Below are positions 32,056 to 39,781 of a stretch of DNA of 64,000 nt, one piece after another (position 1 is the stretch's first letter; each line of letters starts with the position of its first letter). The stretch is from G963676655 sp963676655 (GTDB taxonomy: Bacteria; Verrucomicrobiota; Lentisphaeria; Victivallales; Victivallaceae): NCBI GenBank assembly GCA_963676655.2, contig CAXXKX010000003.1, forward strand, positions 3,348,001-3,412,000, read 5' to 3'. Made by a program: the position numbers and the translations under genes. The notes under the pieces were generated by a model. That model saw only the letters and a program-made list of their open reading frames with translations. It had not been told where the DNA came from and ran no database searches.

Positions 32056-32103
32056 GTCCATTTTATATGGACATATTATAATGTAAAAACAATAAAAAAT
32101 CAA
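32056..32103 (-). promoter_or_regulatory. Promoter and operator of the AbiE operon
   Basis: On the minus strand: -35 TTGATT (32098-32103), a 17-nt spacer and a consensus -10 TATAAT (32075-32080). A dyad GTCCAT / ATGGAC with 5-nt loop (32056-32072) sits directly after the -10 box, over the start of transcription, where AbiEi is expected to bind. Confidence 0.75.
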
Positions 32104-32222
32104 GTCATAGATATTTTTATTGAATTAATTTTTATGTCTTAAGCCAATTTACCATGCGATTACCGCCCCGTAATCGGGACGGTATTAAACCTATGGAGAT
32201 ATTTGGCTTAATTAGTTGATTA

Positions 32223-32292
32223 TTAACGCTTTATGACTTGCTATTTAGCATTAATGCTTTATACTGTAAGTAGTTAAAGATAAAGCGTTTAA
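32223..32292 (+). promoter_or_regulatory. Promoter with three repressor-like half sites
   Basis: -35 TTGCTA (32238-32243), 16-nt spacer, -10 TATACT (32260-32265). Two direct half sites (TTAACGCTTTAT at 32223-32234 and ATTAATGCTTTAT at 32250-32262) and one inverted site (ATAAAGCGTTTAA at 32280-32292) surround the boxes. The same design recurs at 33973-34049. Drives the operon beginning at 32319. Confidence 0.75.
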
Positions 32293-32318
32293 CATCAACA
32301 ACATAAGGAGAATGGACG

Positions 32319-32627
32319 ATGAACGCGAACAACACAGCAAGCCGGAAAAACAGGGAACAGATCTGCATGATGGCACGGAAGCCCTGCGACCTCAAGGACC
32401 TGAAAGACCAGATCGACGAAAAAATCACTTCAGCCAAAGCTGCTGAATTGATCGGAAAACACAAAGTTCTCACCGCCGAATTCAAATGCTGGGAAGACTA
32501 CGATGCCGCTGATTTTTCCACCAGCCAATGGTGGAAAGTTACGCTGGAAAAAGAATGCGTTGAACTGCTGGTCAACACCGAGGGTTACGACTACCCGAGA
32601 TACGCGGGAATTTTGCAGAACGCATAA
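32319..32627 (+). CDS. Small hypothetical accessory protein
   Basis: 102 residues, charged, with a central LKDLKDQIDEKITSAKAAEL helix and a WEDYDAADFSTSQWWKVTLE segment. AAGGAG 11 nt upstream of ATG. First gene of the operon that runs to 33867, under the promoter at 32223. No domain recognised. Confidence 0.6.
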   Translation: MNANNTASRKNREQICMMARKPCDLKDLKDQIDEKITSAKAAELIGKHKVLTAEFKCWEDYDAADFSTSQWWKVTLEKECVELLVNTEGYDYPRYAGILQNA

Positions 32628-32643
32628 ATTTAACAGAATGCCA

Positions 32644-32665
32644 AAGCCCCGGATTTCCGGGGCTT
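32644..32665 (+). terminator. Intra-operon hairpin
   Basis: Perfect stem AAGCCCCGG / CCGGGGCTT with ATTT loop, not followed by a T-run. Probably an RNA-stability element or partial attenuator between 32319-32627 and the following genes. Confidence 0.55.
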
Positions 32666-32684
32666 CACGGCAGGGAGACACAAA

Positions 32685-32963
32685 ATGAGCGTCAATAAAA
32701 ACACCATTAAAAAATTCAAGCGTCTTTTTGATGCCGAAATGAAAGCCCACAACAAGTATACCGCAGGCCTGAATGTCCTGTTCGCCGGATACAGTGAAGC
32801 GCAGGAAGAATCCGTAAGGCGCAACAACAAAGCCGCAAGCGACAGGATTTATGCCGAATTCAAGAAATACAACTTCACCGAGGAGCAATGGGACGAACTG
32901 CTGAGTGAATGCGGTTACTTTGATTGCGGCTGGGAATACGAGGTTATGAAGGAGGACGATTGA
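32685..32963 (+). CDS. Small hypothetical accessory protein
   Basis: 92 residues, basic N-terminal helix (NTIKKFKRLFDAEMKAHNKY), acidic Trp/Tyr-rich end (WDELLSECGYFDCGWEYEVM). Good coding appearance and 1-nt gap to the next gene. No family recognised. Confidence 0.55.
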   Translation: MSVNKNTIKKFKRLFDAEMKAHNKYTAGLNVLFAGYSEAQEESVRRNNKAASDRIYAEFKKYNFTEEQWDELLSECGYFDCGWEYEVMKEDD

Positions 32964-32964
32964 A

Positions 32965-33204
32965 ATGGCTAACAGCAAAGACATAACTGATCAAAAAGGC
33001 ATCCTTCGGGAAATCAGGAAAGCGGTACGGCAGGGCCGCACCGTCATCTTCCAGCAGGTAAACGGCAACTTCCAGCCCTGCGGCGACATCTGCGAACCAT
33101 TCGTCAGTAAAAAGGCAATCGCCTACTTCAACGCGCTGACTTATCGCAACGCCAAAGCGGTCACCGAAGTAACCGGAACCTTGTACGTCAAATTTCGTTA
33201 TTAA
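32965..33204 (+). CDS. Small hypothetical accessory protein
   Basis: 79 residues (LREIRKAVRQGRTVIFQQVN, FVSKKAIAYFNALTYRNAKA). AAGGAGG at 32949-32955 ten bases ahead of ATG. Fold not recognised. Sits between the genes at 32685 and 33220 in one operon. Confidence 0.55.
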   Translation: MANSKDITDQKGILREIRKAVRQGRTVIFQQVNGNFQPCGDICEPFVSKKAIAYFNALTYRNAKAVTEVTGTLYVKFRY

Positions 33205-33219
33205 AAAAGGAGCGGAAAA

Positions 33220-33867
33220 ATGTGTAATATCAACGAACAGAAAAGAGCCTTTGAAATCCTGCACGGGCAGGTTTGTAATGGCGGTTTTCAGCAGTGGCTG
33301 ATGAACGGTTACGGCAAACTGGCTGAAACGACAATGACAGCCTTGGAAGCCATCGGAAGCGCTAACGCGCTGAGTGCTGCCGAAATGGTGGAAAAAGTCG
33401 TTTCTGAAATTGAGATTAATGGAGACGACGAAAATTATATTTACGAATCGGAATTCTCCGATTTTGCTGACCAACTGGATACTCAGTACTATAAACTCAG
33501 CGACGCCCTGCAGAAAGAGGCTGAGGCGTATTTTGAACAGGAATCAAAAAACGAAAAAAAGTTGTCAAAGACTCAAATCAAAAAGCTGGCGCTTGAAAAA
33601 GTCAAAGCGGAAACCGGCCTTACCGTAAATTACGGTCCCGGACTCAAGAATAATGAAAAAATAAAACTTGCGCAAGTCGACCTTGCCATACCCCCGGTTA
33701 TTTCCCCGGCATTCAAAAAGATGCATCTTGAAGTTTCCGTAAAAATAGTCGATACGGGAGTTATCCTGAACCTCGATTATTTCTACTCGCATTTTTGCGG
33801 ACAGAACGGCGTTCTGGCGGAATTCTTTTATAATTTCGCAACACTGGAATGGACGCAGTATTCCTGA
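33220..33867 (+). CDS. DUF4375/DMP19-like protein
   Basis: 215 residues. The N-terminal 100 residues (LHGQVCNGGFQQWLMNGYGK, LEAIGSANALSAAEMVEKVV, LDTQYYKLSDALQKEAEAYF) show the 'NGGFxQ...G...TxxALExIGA' pattern of DUF4375/DMP19, a family that includes a DNA-mimic protein of Neisseria. The second half is a separate beta-rich domain (FKKMHLEVSVKIVDTGVILN, VLAEFFYNFATLEW). Many acidic residues agree with, but do not prove, DNA mimicry. Ends in a strong terminator at 33894. Confidence 0.7.
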   Translation: MCNINEQKRAFEILHGQVCNGGFQQWLMNGYGKLAETTMTALEAIGSANALSAAEMVEKVVSEIEINGDDENYIYESEFSDFADQLDTQYYKLSDALQKEAEAYFEQESKNEKKLSKTQIKKLALEKVKAETGLTVNYGPGLKNNEKIKLAQVDLAIPPVISPAFKKMHLEVSVKIVDTGVILNLDYFYSHFCGQNGVLAEFFYNFATLEWTQYS

Positions 33868-33893
33868 AAACATAAAAAAAGATGAAATACTCT

Positions 33894-33919
33894 CGGGCCG
33901 TTCGCGGCCCGTTTTTTTT
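33894..33919 (+). terminator. Strong rho-independent terminator
   Basis: Stem CGGGCCG / CGGCCCG with TTCG loop followed by eight T residues; ends the operon 32319-33867. Confidence 0.9.
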
Positions 33920-33972
33920 GCCCGTGTCTCCGAATTGAAATATTCTCGATAAAATAGCATAAATAGTTGAAT

Positions 33973-34049
33973 ATTAATTACTTATGCGCTTGCTAATTAG
34001 CATTAATGGTTTATACTGTACAGTAACAAAAGACAGATAAGCCATTAAT
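33973..34049 (+). promoter_or_regulatory. Second copy of the accessory promoter
   Basis: -35 TTGCTA (33990-33995), 16-nt spacer, -10 TATACT (34012-34017), with half sites ATTAATTACTTAT (33973-33985), ATTAATGGTTTAT (34002-34014) and inverted ATAAGCCATTAAT (34037-34049). Layout and sequence match the promoter at 32223, implying control of both operons by one regulator. Confidence 0.75.
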
Positions 34050-34075
34050 CATCAACAAGATAAGGAGACTGAAAA

Positions 34076-34390
34076 ATGACAAGGCAAGAACAGCAAATCA
34101 TCGAAAAGATCGCCAAGGATGAACTTTTAATCGACACCTTGGAAACCCGGTACAGCGACAGCTTGGATTTTCACGACTGTTGCGTGGCAAGCATCAAAGA
34201 CGCCTTGACCGCCGCTTTCGAAGCCGGACGAAAAGCCGGACGCAAAGCCGGAAAAGCCGCATCAAAAAAGGATGATAAAGCCTTTTACAAATGGGACGAC
34301 ATCAACGAAGCCATGATGGCAACCGGGCATTCCCCCGCGCGAATCCTGCGCTTCCTCTTCAAATTGAACGAGATTAGAAAAGGAGCATGA
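34076..34390 (+). CDS. Small hypothetical protein with basic Ala/Gly/Lys helix
   Basis: 104 residues. Contains AFEAGRKAGRKAGKAASKKD, a repetitive basic helix, between a Cys/His-containing N-terminal half (FHDCCVASIKDALTA) and a helical end. First gene of the 34076-36387 operon. Function unknown. Confidence 0.55.
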   Translation: MTRQEQQIIEKIAKDELLIDTLETRYSDSLDFHDCCVASIKDALTAAFEAGRKAGRKAGKAASKKDDKAFYKWDDINEAMMATGHSPARILRFLFKLNEIRKGA

Positions 34391-34395
34391 AAGCA

Positions 34396-34671
34396 ATGAA
34401 AAAGTACGATCACAAAAAAGATTTTGCAAAGCTGGAAAAAGACACCGCGATCATCCTGAAACTAATCGCGGAGGAATTGAAAAAGCGGAGCGCCGCCTAC
34501 CATGCCGAGGGCATCCATGGCGGCCACGTCGGAACGTTCGGATACATCCGAACCAGCCTCAAAGAAGTCCTCGCTTCGATGATGTACGAGGAAGACAGCA
34601 CCGAGGAAGAGGTTTTCGCCGAAATTGAAAAACTGATTTCCAAGGCCAAGCGTACCGGAGGCGCCAAATGA
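34396..34671 (+). CDS. Small hypothetical protein
   Basis: 91 residues, helical (FAKLEKDTAIILKLIAEELK, HVGTFGYIRTSLKEVLASMM). The ATG at 34396 is 10 nt after AGGAG, whereas an earlier ATG at 34387 is only 1 nt from it, so 34396 is preferred. Its stop overlaps the next start. Confidence 0.55.
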   Translation: MKKYDHKKDFAKLEKDTAIILKLIAEELKKRSAAYHAEGIHGGHVGTFGYIRTSLKEVLASMMYEEDSTEEEVFAEIEKLISKAKRTGGAK

Positions 34672-34925
34672 AAACCCGCGACGAATACGTTCAGGAAAAT
34701 AAAATCCTGCATTACCTCTACGCCGAAGCTATCGACCTTAACGACGACCGGGTGGACAACACGTGGGAGTATTGGGAACGGTACGAGGACCAGAAAATAC
34801 TTAACCGCTCCCTGCGCAAGATTTGCATCAAAGTTCTGATGTCCAATGACAAATACACCGAGGCCGAAGCGGAAGCACATCTAAACCATATTATACAAGA
34901 CAAAATAGCGGAGGACCGGTCATGA
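34668..34925 (+). CDS. Short paralogue of the N-terminal domain of the next protein
   Basis: 85 residues. MKTRDEYVQENKILHYLYAE aligns with MKTNDEYRKENKVLYHIFAE of the gene at 34922, and similarity continues along the full length (LNRSLRKICIKVLMSNDKYT with VNRMLREMVTGALVADGKCT). The two genes overlap by four bases and are a tandem duplication. Function unknown. Confidence 0.65.
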   Translation: MKTRDEYVQENKILHYLYAEAIDLNDDRVDNTWEYWERYEDQKILNRSLRKICIKVLMSNDKYTEAEAEAHLNHIIQDKIAEDRS

Positions 34926-35848
34926 AAACCAACGACGAATACCGCAAAGAAAACAAAGTTCTCTACCACATTTTTGCCGAAATGCATGATGGCTTGGACG
35001 ACTTCGAACACGACTGGCACAACTGGAATATCCTCGTCGATCAGGGCAATGTCAATCGCATGTTGCGCGAGATGGTCACCGGCGCACTGGTCGCCGACGG
35101 CAAATGCACTGAATACGATTCAAAAAATTACATCGACAACCTTGTCGAAAAATATCTAACCAGGGAGGTGCAACCAGACGAATTTTTTTCAAAACGAAAC
35201 TGTGGCCGTTGCGGCGGCCTGCTTGCCAACGGCAGAACCATGAGCCGGTTCAATACCGACTGCATCTGCCTGAAGTGCGCCGAGGCGGAAAAGACGCATC
35301 CTGACTACCAGAAAGCGGTCGATGCTGAAATTTCCGCCATCCGCAACGGCAATTTGAATTTCAAAGGAATCGGATACAAACCAGAAGGAGACAGCATCAT
35401 GAGTATTAAGATCAATCAGAAGTATCCCGTAAAAGTCGGCAAAAACGAAGTCGAAGTAACCGTAAAAGCCCAGACCGCCAAAGGCTGGCTCGTCGAAACC
35501 GCCAAAGGCCGCACCTTTCCGGTAAACGATATCAACAGATTCATCTTGCCGGAAGCTCCCAAGCCTCAGGAATCCGCTCCCAAAAGCAAACTCTCCATGC
35601 TGGACGCGGCGGCGGAAATCCTGAAAGAAGCTTCATATCCCATGTCGGCAAAGGAACTCATCGCCGCAATGGAAGAAGCCGGACTCTGGAAATCAGGCAG
35701 AGGTTTGACCCCGGCTAATACTTTGTCTGCGGGGCTGAACCGGGAGATTGCAGGAAAAGAAAATCCTCGTTTCAAGAAAACCGGAAAAGGAATGTTCGCT
35801 CTCGCCGAACAAGCGGAAGCGGAAGGATGCGTCCCATGTGCGAACTAA
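34922..35848 (+). CDS. Zinc-ribbon protein with C-terminal HARE-HTH domain
   Basis: 308 residues. Residues 1-80 match the neighbour at 34668. Residues about 88-135 hold a zinc ribbon (CGRCGG ... CICLKCAE) and the common 'KTHPDYQKAVDAE...GNLNFKGIG' stretch. Residues about 160-210 are a small beta domain (YPVKVGKNEVEVTVKAQTAK). Residues about 222-300 look like a HARE-HTH module (MLDAAAEILKEASYPMSAKE, LIAAMEEAGLW ... FKKTGKGMFAL), a winged-helix found in chromatin and restriction proteins and proposed to sense DNA modification. Likely a DNA-binding accessory protein of the element. Confidence 0.7.
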   Translation: MKTNDEYRKENKVLYHIFAEMHDGLDDFEHDWHNWNILVDQGNVNRMLREMVTGALVADGKCTEYDSKNYIDNLVEKYLTREVQPDEFFSKRNCGRCGGLLANGRTMSRFNTDCICLKCAEAEKTHPDYQKAVDAEISAIRNGNLNFKGIGYKPEGDSIMSIKINQKYPVKVGKNEVEVTVKAQTAKGWLVETAKGRTFPVNDINRFILPEAPKPQESAPKSKLSMLDAAAEILKEASYPMSAKELIAAMEEAGLWKSGRGLTPANTLSAGLNREIAGKENPRFKKTGKGMFALAEQAEAEGCVPCAN

Positions 35849-36387
35849 TCATGTTTTTTTACAACGGGTGGGAACAACATTGTTCCCGCCGGATGGCAAG
35901 CATGGGAAAGGCGACGATATGTGGGAAGCTTTATTTGCTCCCGCCCGATTCCCCGGTAGCCCAAGTGCCGAATGACTGCATACTTCTGGCGGGCGTAAAG
36001 GATGCTTTTGAATCCGCACAGGAACAGTATCAGGAAAATGACCACGGCGACTTGGAATACAAAATCTACGATGGTTGGGATACCATCCACGGAGAACTGG
36101 TGACTTTCTATGACCCGGAAAGTGACGTCCCGGAGCTCGATAAGCTATTCGGGACGCCTTTCTATTTCGACCGGGTATTGACGCCCGCCCGAAAAGCTGA
36201 CGGCTCAATTATCGCCGCATGGGCTTACGTCATGCACGAAATCCACTTTTCCGCCCGCCGCTTGCCGGAAGGCGTCTGGCCAGAGTCAGTACGACTGACG
36301 GCGGAAACGCCGCTTCAGACTTCGGTCGCTGATGCTCCCTGCGGAAGCGGAGAAAAAACGAATACAAATAAAACTGAGGAGCATTAA
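35836..36387 (+). CDS. Gamma-glutamylcyclotransferase-like (AIG2/BtrG) protein
   Basis: 183 residues from the ATG at 35836, which is 9 nt after GGAAGG; the earlier ATG at 35827 abuts that site. The fold pattern is visible: MFFYNGWEQH (usual FxYG), GKATICGKLYLLPPDSPVA, HGELVTFYDPESDVPELDKL, FYFDRVLTPARKADGS and AWAYVMHE. AIG2-like enzymes cyclise gamma-glutamyl amines; phage copies are common and their substrate is unknown. A Ser/Thr-rich tail follows. Overlaps the preceding gene end by 13 bases. Confidence 0.65.
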   Translation: MCELIMFFYNGWEQHCSRRMASMGKATICGKLYLLPPDSPVAQVPNDCILLAGVKDAFESAQEQYQENDHGDLEYKIYDGWDTIHGELVTFYDPESDVPELDKLFGTPFYFDRVLTPARKADGSIIAAWAYVMHEIHFSARRLPEGVWPESVRLTAETPLQTSVADAPCGSGEKTNTNKTEEH

Positions 36388-36388
36388 A

Positions 36389-36661
36389 ATGAGCAAAGAA
36401 AAATTAACCACATGTCCGGACTGCGGAGTAGCTCCCGGGCAACCGCATCATGATGGCTGCGATATTGAACGGTGCAGTGTCTGCGGACTTCAACGCTTGG
36501 GCTGTACTTGTCAGGAACACGACCCGCAATTCGCACGTTGGACCGGCCTTTGGCCGGGAGACGCCGAATCGCAACTCTTAGGCATGGATTTGAATGAATT
36601 TTATTTCTCCGGCGCCTATAAAAGCTTCATGATCAAACCGGAGGGACAGGCAAATGAATAA
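36389..36661 (+). CDS. Double zinc-ribbon small protein
   Basis: 90 residues. TCPDCGVAPGQPHHDGCDIE and RCSVCGLQRLGCTCQEHDP give two CxxC-based sites. The ATG at 36389 has AGGAGC 8 nt upstream, so the longer frame from 36332 is rejected. The same small zinc protein type is often found in phage accessory clusters. Overlaps the next small ORF (ATGAATAA at 36654-36661). Confidence 0.65.
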   Translation: MSKEKLTTCPDCGVAPGQPHHDGCDIERCSVCGLQRLGCTCQEHDPQFARWTGLWPGDAESQLLGMDLNEFYFSGAYKSFMIKPEGQANE

Positions 36662-36824
36662 AGCGCTGAAAGAAACAACTTCAATTTTGAGTTCCGGTAT
36701 TGTGCGTTACAAATCGACGACGAAAAGAGACGTCCCTCAAAATGAGAAAACACGTGAAAAGAGCAAAAAACAAGGAAAGCCTTGTAAGCTGACGCGAAGA
36801 AAAAAGCAGGGTAAGACATCATGA
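36654..36824 (+). CDS. 56-residue basic hypothetical protein
   Basis: Starts inside the end of the zinc-ribbon gene and stops inside the start of the DUF2924 gene (36821-36824), so it bridges the two. Very Lys/Arg-rich (KQGKPCKLTRRKKQGKTS). Real coding is supported by the double overlap; no homologue recognised. Confidence 0.5.
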   Translation: MNKALKETTSILSSGIVRYKSTTKRDVPQNEKTREKSKKQGKPCKLTRRKKQGKTS

Positions 36825-37291
36825 ACAACAATACAAATAACCGCACATCCGTCCTGCGTCAGTTGACCGCTTTGCGACAGATGTCCCTGTCGGAACTGCA
36901 GGATAAATGGCGCGATCTTTACGGAAGCGAACCACCGAATTTCAGGAAAACCTTTCTCACGCGCCGTCTGGCGTTCCGTATCCAGGAACTTTTCTATGGC
37001 GGCCTTGAAGAACCGGTAAAGACAAAGCTCAAGGAAATCGCCGATGAGGAAAGCAATGCGGAAAAGACCAAGTCACAGGTTGAGTTTAACGGCAAAATTC
37101 TGCCCGGAACCCGCTTTACCCGTGAATGGCAAGGCAAGCTTTATGAAACCATCGTACGGGAAGACGGATTCGAATATAACGGGCAGATATACCGTTCGCT
37201 GTCGGCTATCGCCAAAGCGATAACCGGCACCCAATGGAATGGCCGAAAATGGTGGGGGCTGCCTTCAAAAAAACGTAATAAACGAGGTTGA
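36821..37291 (+). CDS. DUF2924 family protein, recombinase partner
   Basis: 156 residues. The layout VLRQLTALRQMSLSELQDKW, RKTFLTRRLAFRIQELFYGG, KILPGTRFTREWQGKLYETI and SLSAIAKAITGTQWNGRKWW is the DUF2924 pattern: an N-terminal helical 'LR' domain and a C-terminal RAMA-like WNG segment. Members are encoded directly upstream of large serine recombinases and may act as DNA-binding or directionality partners. The recombinase starts 2 nt after its stop. Confidence 0.8.
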   Translation: MNNNTNNRTSVLRQLTALRQMSLSELQDKWRDLYGSEPPNFRKTFLTRRLAFRIQELFYGGLEEPVKTKLKEIADEESNAEKTKSQVEFNGKILPGTRFTREWQGKLYETIVREDGFEYNGQIYRSLSAIAKAITGTQWNGRKWWGLPSKKRNKRG

Positions 37292-37293
37292 AT

Positions 37294-39210
37294 ATGAGTG
37301 AAACTAAAATCAAACGCTGTGCCGTATATACACGGAAAAGTACCGAGAAGGGGTTGGAACAGGAATATAATTCTTTGGACGCGCAGCGGGAATCTGCGGA
37401 AGATTTTATCAAAAGTCAGAAGCACAACGGCTGGCAATTGCTCCCTGCGCATTACGATGACGGCGGCTACTCCGGCGGCACTACAGAACGCCCTGCATTG
37501 AAACGCCTTATGGAAGATATAAAAGCTGGCGGGATAGATGTAATCGTCGTGTATAAACTTGATAGGCTTTCCCGTTCTCTGCTGGATTTTATGAATCTGG
37601 CAGAGTTTTTTGAACAGCACAATGTCAGCGTTATCAGCGTGACCCAGGACATCAATACCTCGACTTCTTCAGGCCGCATGATGCTCAACATTCTCATGAC
37701 ATTTTGTCAGTTCGAGCGGGAAATTTTGGTAGAACGCATTAAGGATAAAATTGCCGGGGCAAAAAAACGCGGCAAGCACTGCGGCGGGGTTCCAATTTTG
37801 GGCTATAATGTTGAAGATAAAAGACTTATGATTAATTCTGGAGAAGCGAAGCTCGTCAGGGAAATTTTCTCAACCTACACGAGACTCGGTTCCGGCCTTG
37901 AGGTTGCCCGTATCCTTAACAATAAAGGCTGCCATACCAAAAGCTGGACTTCAAAAAAAGGTAAATCGCACTCCGGACACAGATTTACCCCCAAGGGAAT
38001 CTACCGCATTTTAAGCAATCCGCTCTATATCGGCATGGTTCAGCACAACGGCAACGTTTATGAAGGTGAGCAGGAAGCAATTATCGACAAGGAACTCTGG
38101 GATAAAGCCCAGTATCTTCTGAAAGAAAATTGCAGATTCATTTCCAGGGAACGCAAAAATCCCATCTCCTCGCCGTTTAAAAGCCTGCTGGTCTGCGGCT
38201 ACTGCGGCGGGGCGTTCGGTCTCACCTATACTAAAAAGAAAAACCGGCGTTATATGTATTACATCTGCATCAAAAACAACGACCAGGTTGAACATGAATG
38301 CCCATTGAAACGGTTTGCCGCCGGAGACGTCGACCGGATCATCCTTAAGCAATTGGAGCGGATATTCCGAACTCCGTCCATGCTGGTAAAGCTCCATGAC
38401 GAGCTTCAGGAACGGGAAAATGAACGGCGGGAAGAGTTGCTGGTACAGCAAACTGAGCTCGAATCTCAAATGCAAACCATCCGGAAACAGATTCAAGACG
38501 GCGGTGACCTCGCCAGCTTAAGACAAAAGTTCGCCGGGGTGAACAATGAGTTCAATGAGGTAAAAAACGAGATTAACGCATTGGGAGAGATTTATTCCAC
38601 CCAGGATTTGACGGAAGCCTGTGGTTCGATAGAAGCAATCTGGCAAGAGTTATTTCCGGCGGAGCGCTACAAACTGGTGCATCAGCTTGTTGACAAGATA
38701 ACCCTGTACGCTGACCACATTGTCATGGACATTAAGCATCATGGACTCAAATCTTTAATCGGTGAACTCAGAGCCGATCAGGATATGGAAGTGTATCAAC
38801 CGGAAAACAGCGAAATTATTCAGTTGAATATTCCGGTTCTGGTTAAACGCTGGAACGGGCGCAAGCTCATTATTGCCCCGGGCGGACCGGAAAATGCCGA
38901 ACCGGAACTGCCTGAATACGAACCTACCGCTCTGGTGAAAAGGCTGGCTCAAGCGCACCGGTGGACGGAAATGCTGGAATCCGGCAAATACGGCACCATC
39001 GGCCAGTTGGCCGATGCAGTTAACCTCGATCCGTCCAGAACGCTGAAAATTATGAATCTGATTAACCTCTCTCCGGCAATACAGAAAAGCATAGTCGAAG
39101 GCAATGCCCCGGAATCCATGACGCTCAGAAAATTATATGAAATCATCCCGGAAGACTGGGATGAGCAGAGTAGACAGTTTGATTTCAAACAGGAGGTGCA
39201 ATATGCATAA
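37294..39210 (+). CDS. Large serine recombinase (phage integrase)
   Basis: 638 residues from the ATG at 37294, which has AACGAGG 6 nt upstream; the TTG at 37288 is less likely. The resolvase domain holds the nucleophile in YTRKST (Ser near 16) and the LDRLSRSLLDFMNLAEFFEQ and MMLNILMTFCQFEREILVER blocks. A recombinase domain (GYNVEDKRLMINSGEAKLVR, GIYRILSNPLYIGM) is followed by a zinc ribbon (LLVCGYCGGAFG ... HECPLKR) and a coiled coil (about 370-430). Large serine recombinases integrate phages between short attB and attP sites. It lies at the right end of the phage genes, so the attR site should lie close by; its core is too short to recognise by eye. Confidence 0.92.
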   Translation: MSETKIKRCAVYTRKSTEKGLEQEYNSLDAQRESAEDFIKSQKHNGWQLLPAHYDDGGYSGGTTERPALKRLMEDIKAGGIDVIVVYKLDRLSRSLLDFMNLAEFFEQHNVSVISVTQDINTSTSSGRMMLNILMTFCQFEREILVERIKDKIAGAKKRGKHCGGVPILGYNVEDKRLMINSGEAKLVREIFSTYTRLGSGLEVARILNNKGCHTKSWTSKKGKSHSGHRFTPKGIYRILSNPLYIGMVQHNGNVYEGEQEAIIDKELWDKAQYLLKENCRFISRERKNPISSPFKSLLVCGYCGGAFGLTYTKKKNRRYMYYICIKNNDQVEHECPLKRFAAGDVDRIILKQLERIFRTPSMLVKLHDELQERENERREELLVQQTELESQMQTIRKQIQDGGDLASLRQKFAGVNNEFNEVKNEINALGEIYSTQDLTEACGSIEAIWQELFPAERYKLVHQLVDKITLYADHIVMDIKHHGLKSLIGELRADQDMEVYQPENSEIIQLNIPVLVKRWNGRKLIIAPGGPENAEPELPEYEPTALVKRLAQAHRWTEMLESGKYGTIGQLADAVNLDPSRTLKIMNLINLSPAIQKSIVEGNAPESMTLRKLYEIIPEDWDEQSRQFDFKQEVQYA

Positions 39211-39775
39211 CAGAAAACAAATCCTTGAGGACGCATTGAAATGTGACAAATTGAAAAACCTCGACAAAGAGTCTTTTATGAACGCGTGGAAAGCAGTGGC
39301 TTTTCTTTATCCGGGGCTCCACCCCGATGAGGCGGACAATCCCGACGGAGGCTGGCCGGAAGAGTTAAAGCCATTTGCTGAAGAGGCGTTCCGCAGGTTC
39401 GAAACAGGAGAGTTCACCGACAGTGAACTTTACCCGTGGTCTGAAGCCATGAAGGGATTAGACGCGAGGGAAAATATGGAAATAGATCTGAAGAAAATTG
39501 AAATTCTTGAAGCAAACAGTGATGAAACGCTTTGTTTTTCAGCCCGTCTGTATATCAATGGAGCTTTCGCCGCGACTGTCCACAACAATGGGCAGGGAGA
39601 AGCAAACCGCTATTATTTCGATGATCCGCAAATCAGGGACGAGTTTTTCTCATACTGCCGGAATCTGCCCGACTTTGATTCGCCATATGGCCCGCTAACC
39701 GCAGATGAGGACCTGGTCATTGGCGATTTAATCGAGAAAAAATTATCTGCACATTCCAGAGGAACAGGCTGTTAA
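39203..39775 (+). CDS. Hypothetical protein coupled to the recombinase
   Basis: 190 residues starting at ATG 39203, 8 bases inside the end of the recombinase gene, with AGGAGG at 39191-39196. Regions FMNAWKAVAFLYPGLHPDEA and FAEEAFRRFETGEFTDSELY are helical; the C-terminal half is alpha/beta (LCFSARLYINGAFAATVHNN, NRYYFDDPQIRDEFFSYC). Its coupling suggests a role in integration or just co-transfer. Not recognised. Confidence 0.55.
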   Translation: MHNRKQILEDALKCDKLKNLDKESFMNAWKAVAFLYPGLHPDEADNPDGGWPEELKPFAEEAFRRFETGEFTDSELYPWSEAMKGLDARENMEIDLKKIEILEANSDETLCFSARLYINGAFAATVHNNGQGEANRYYFDDPQIRDEFFSYCRNLPDFDSPYGPLTADEDLVIGDLIEKKLSAHSRGTGC

Positions 39776-39781
39776 ACGCTT

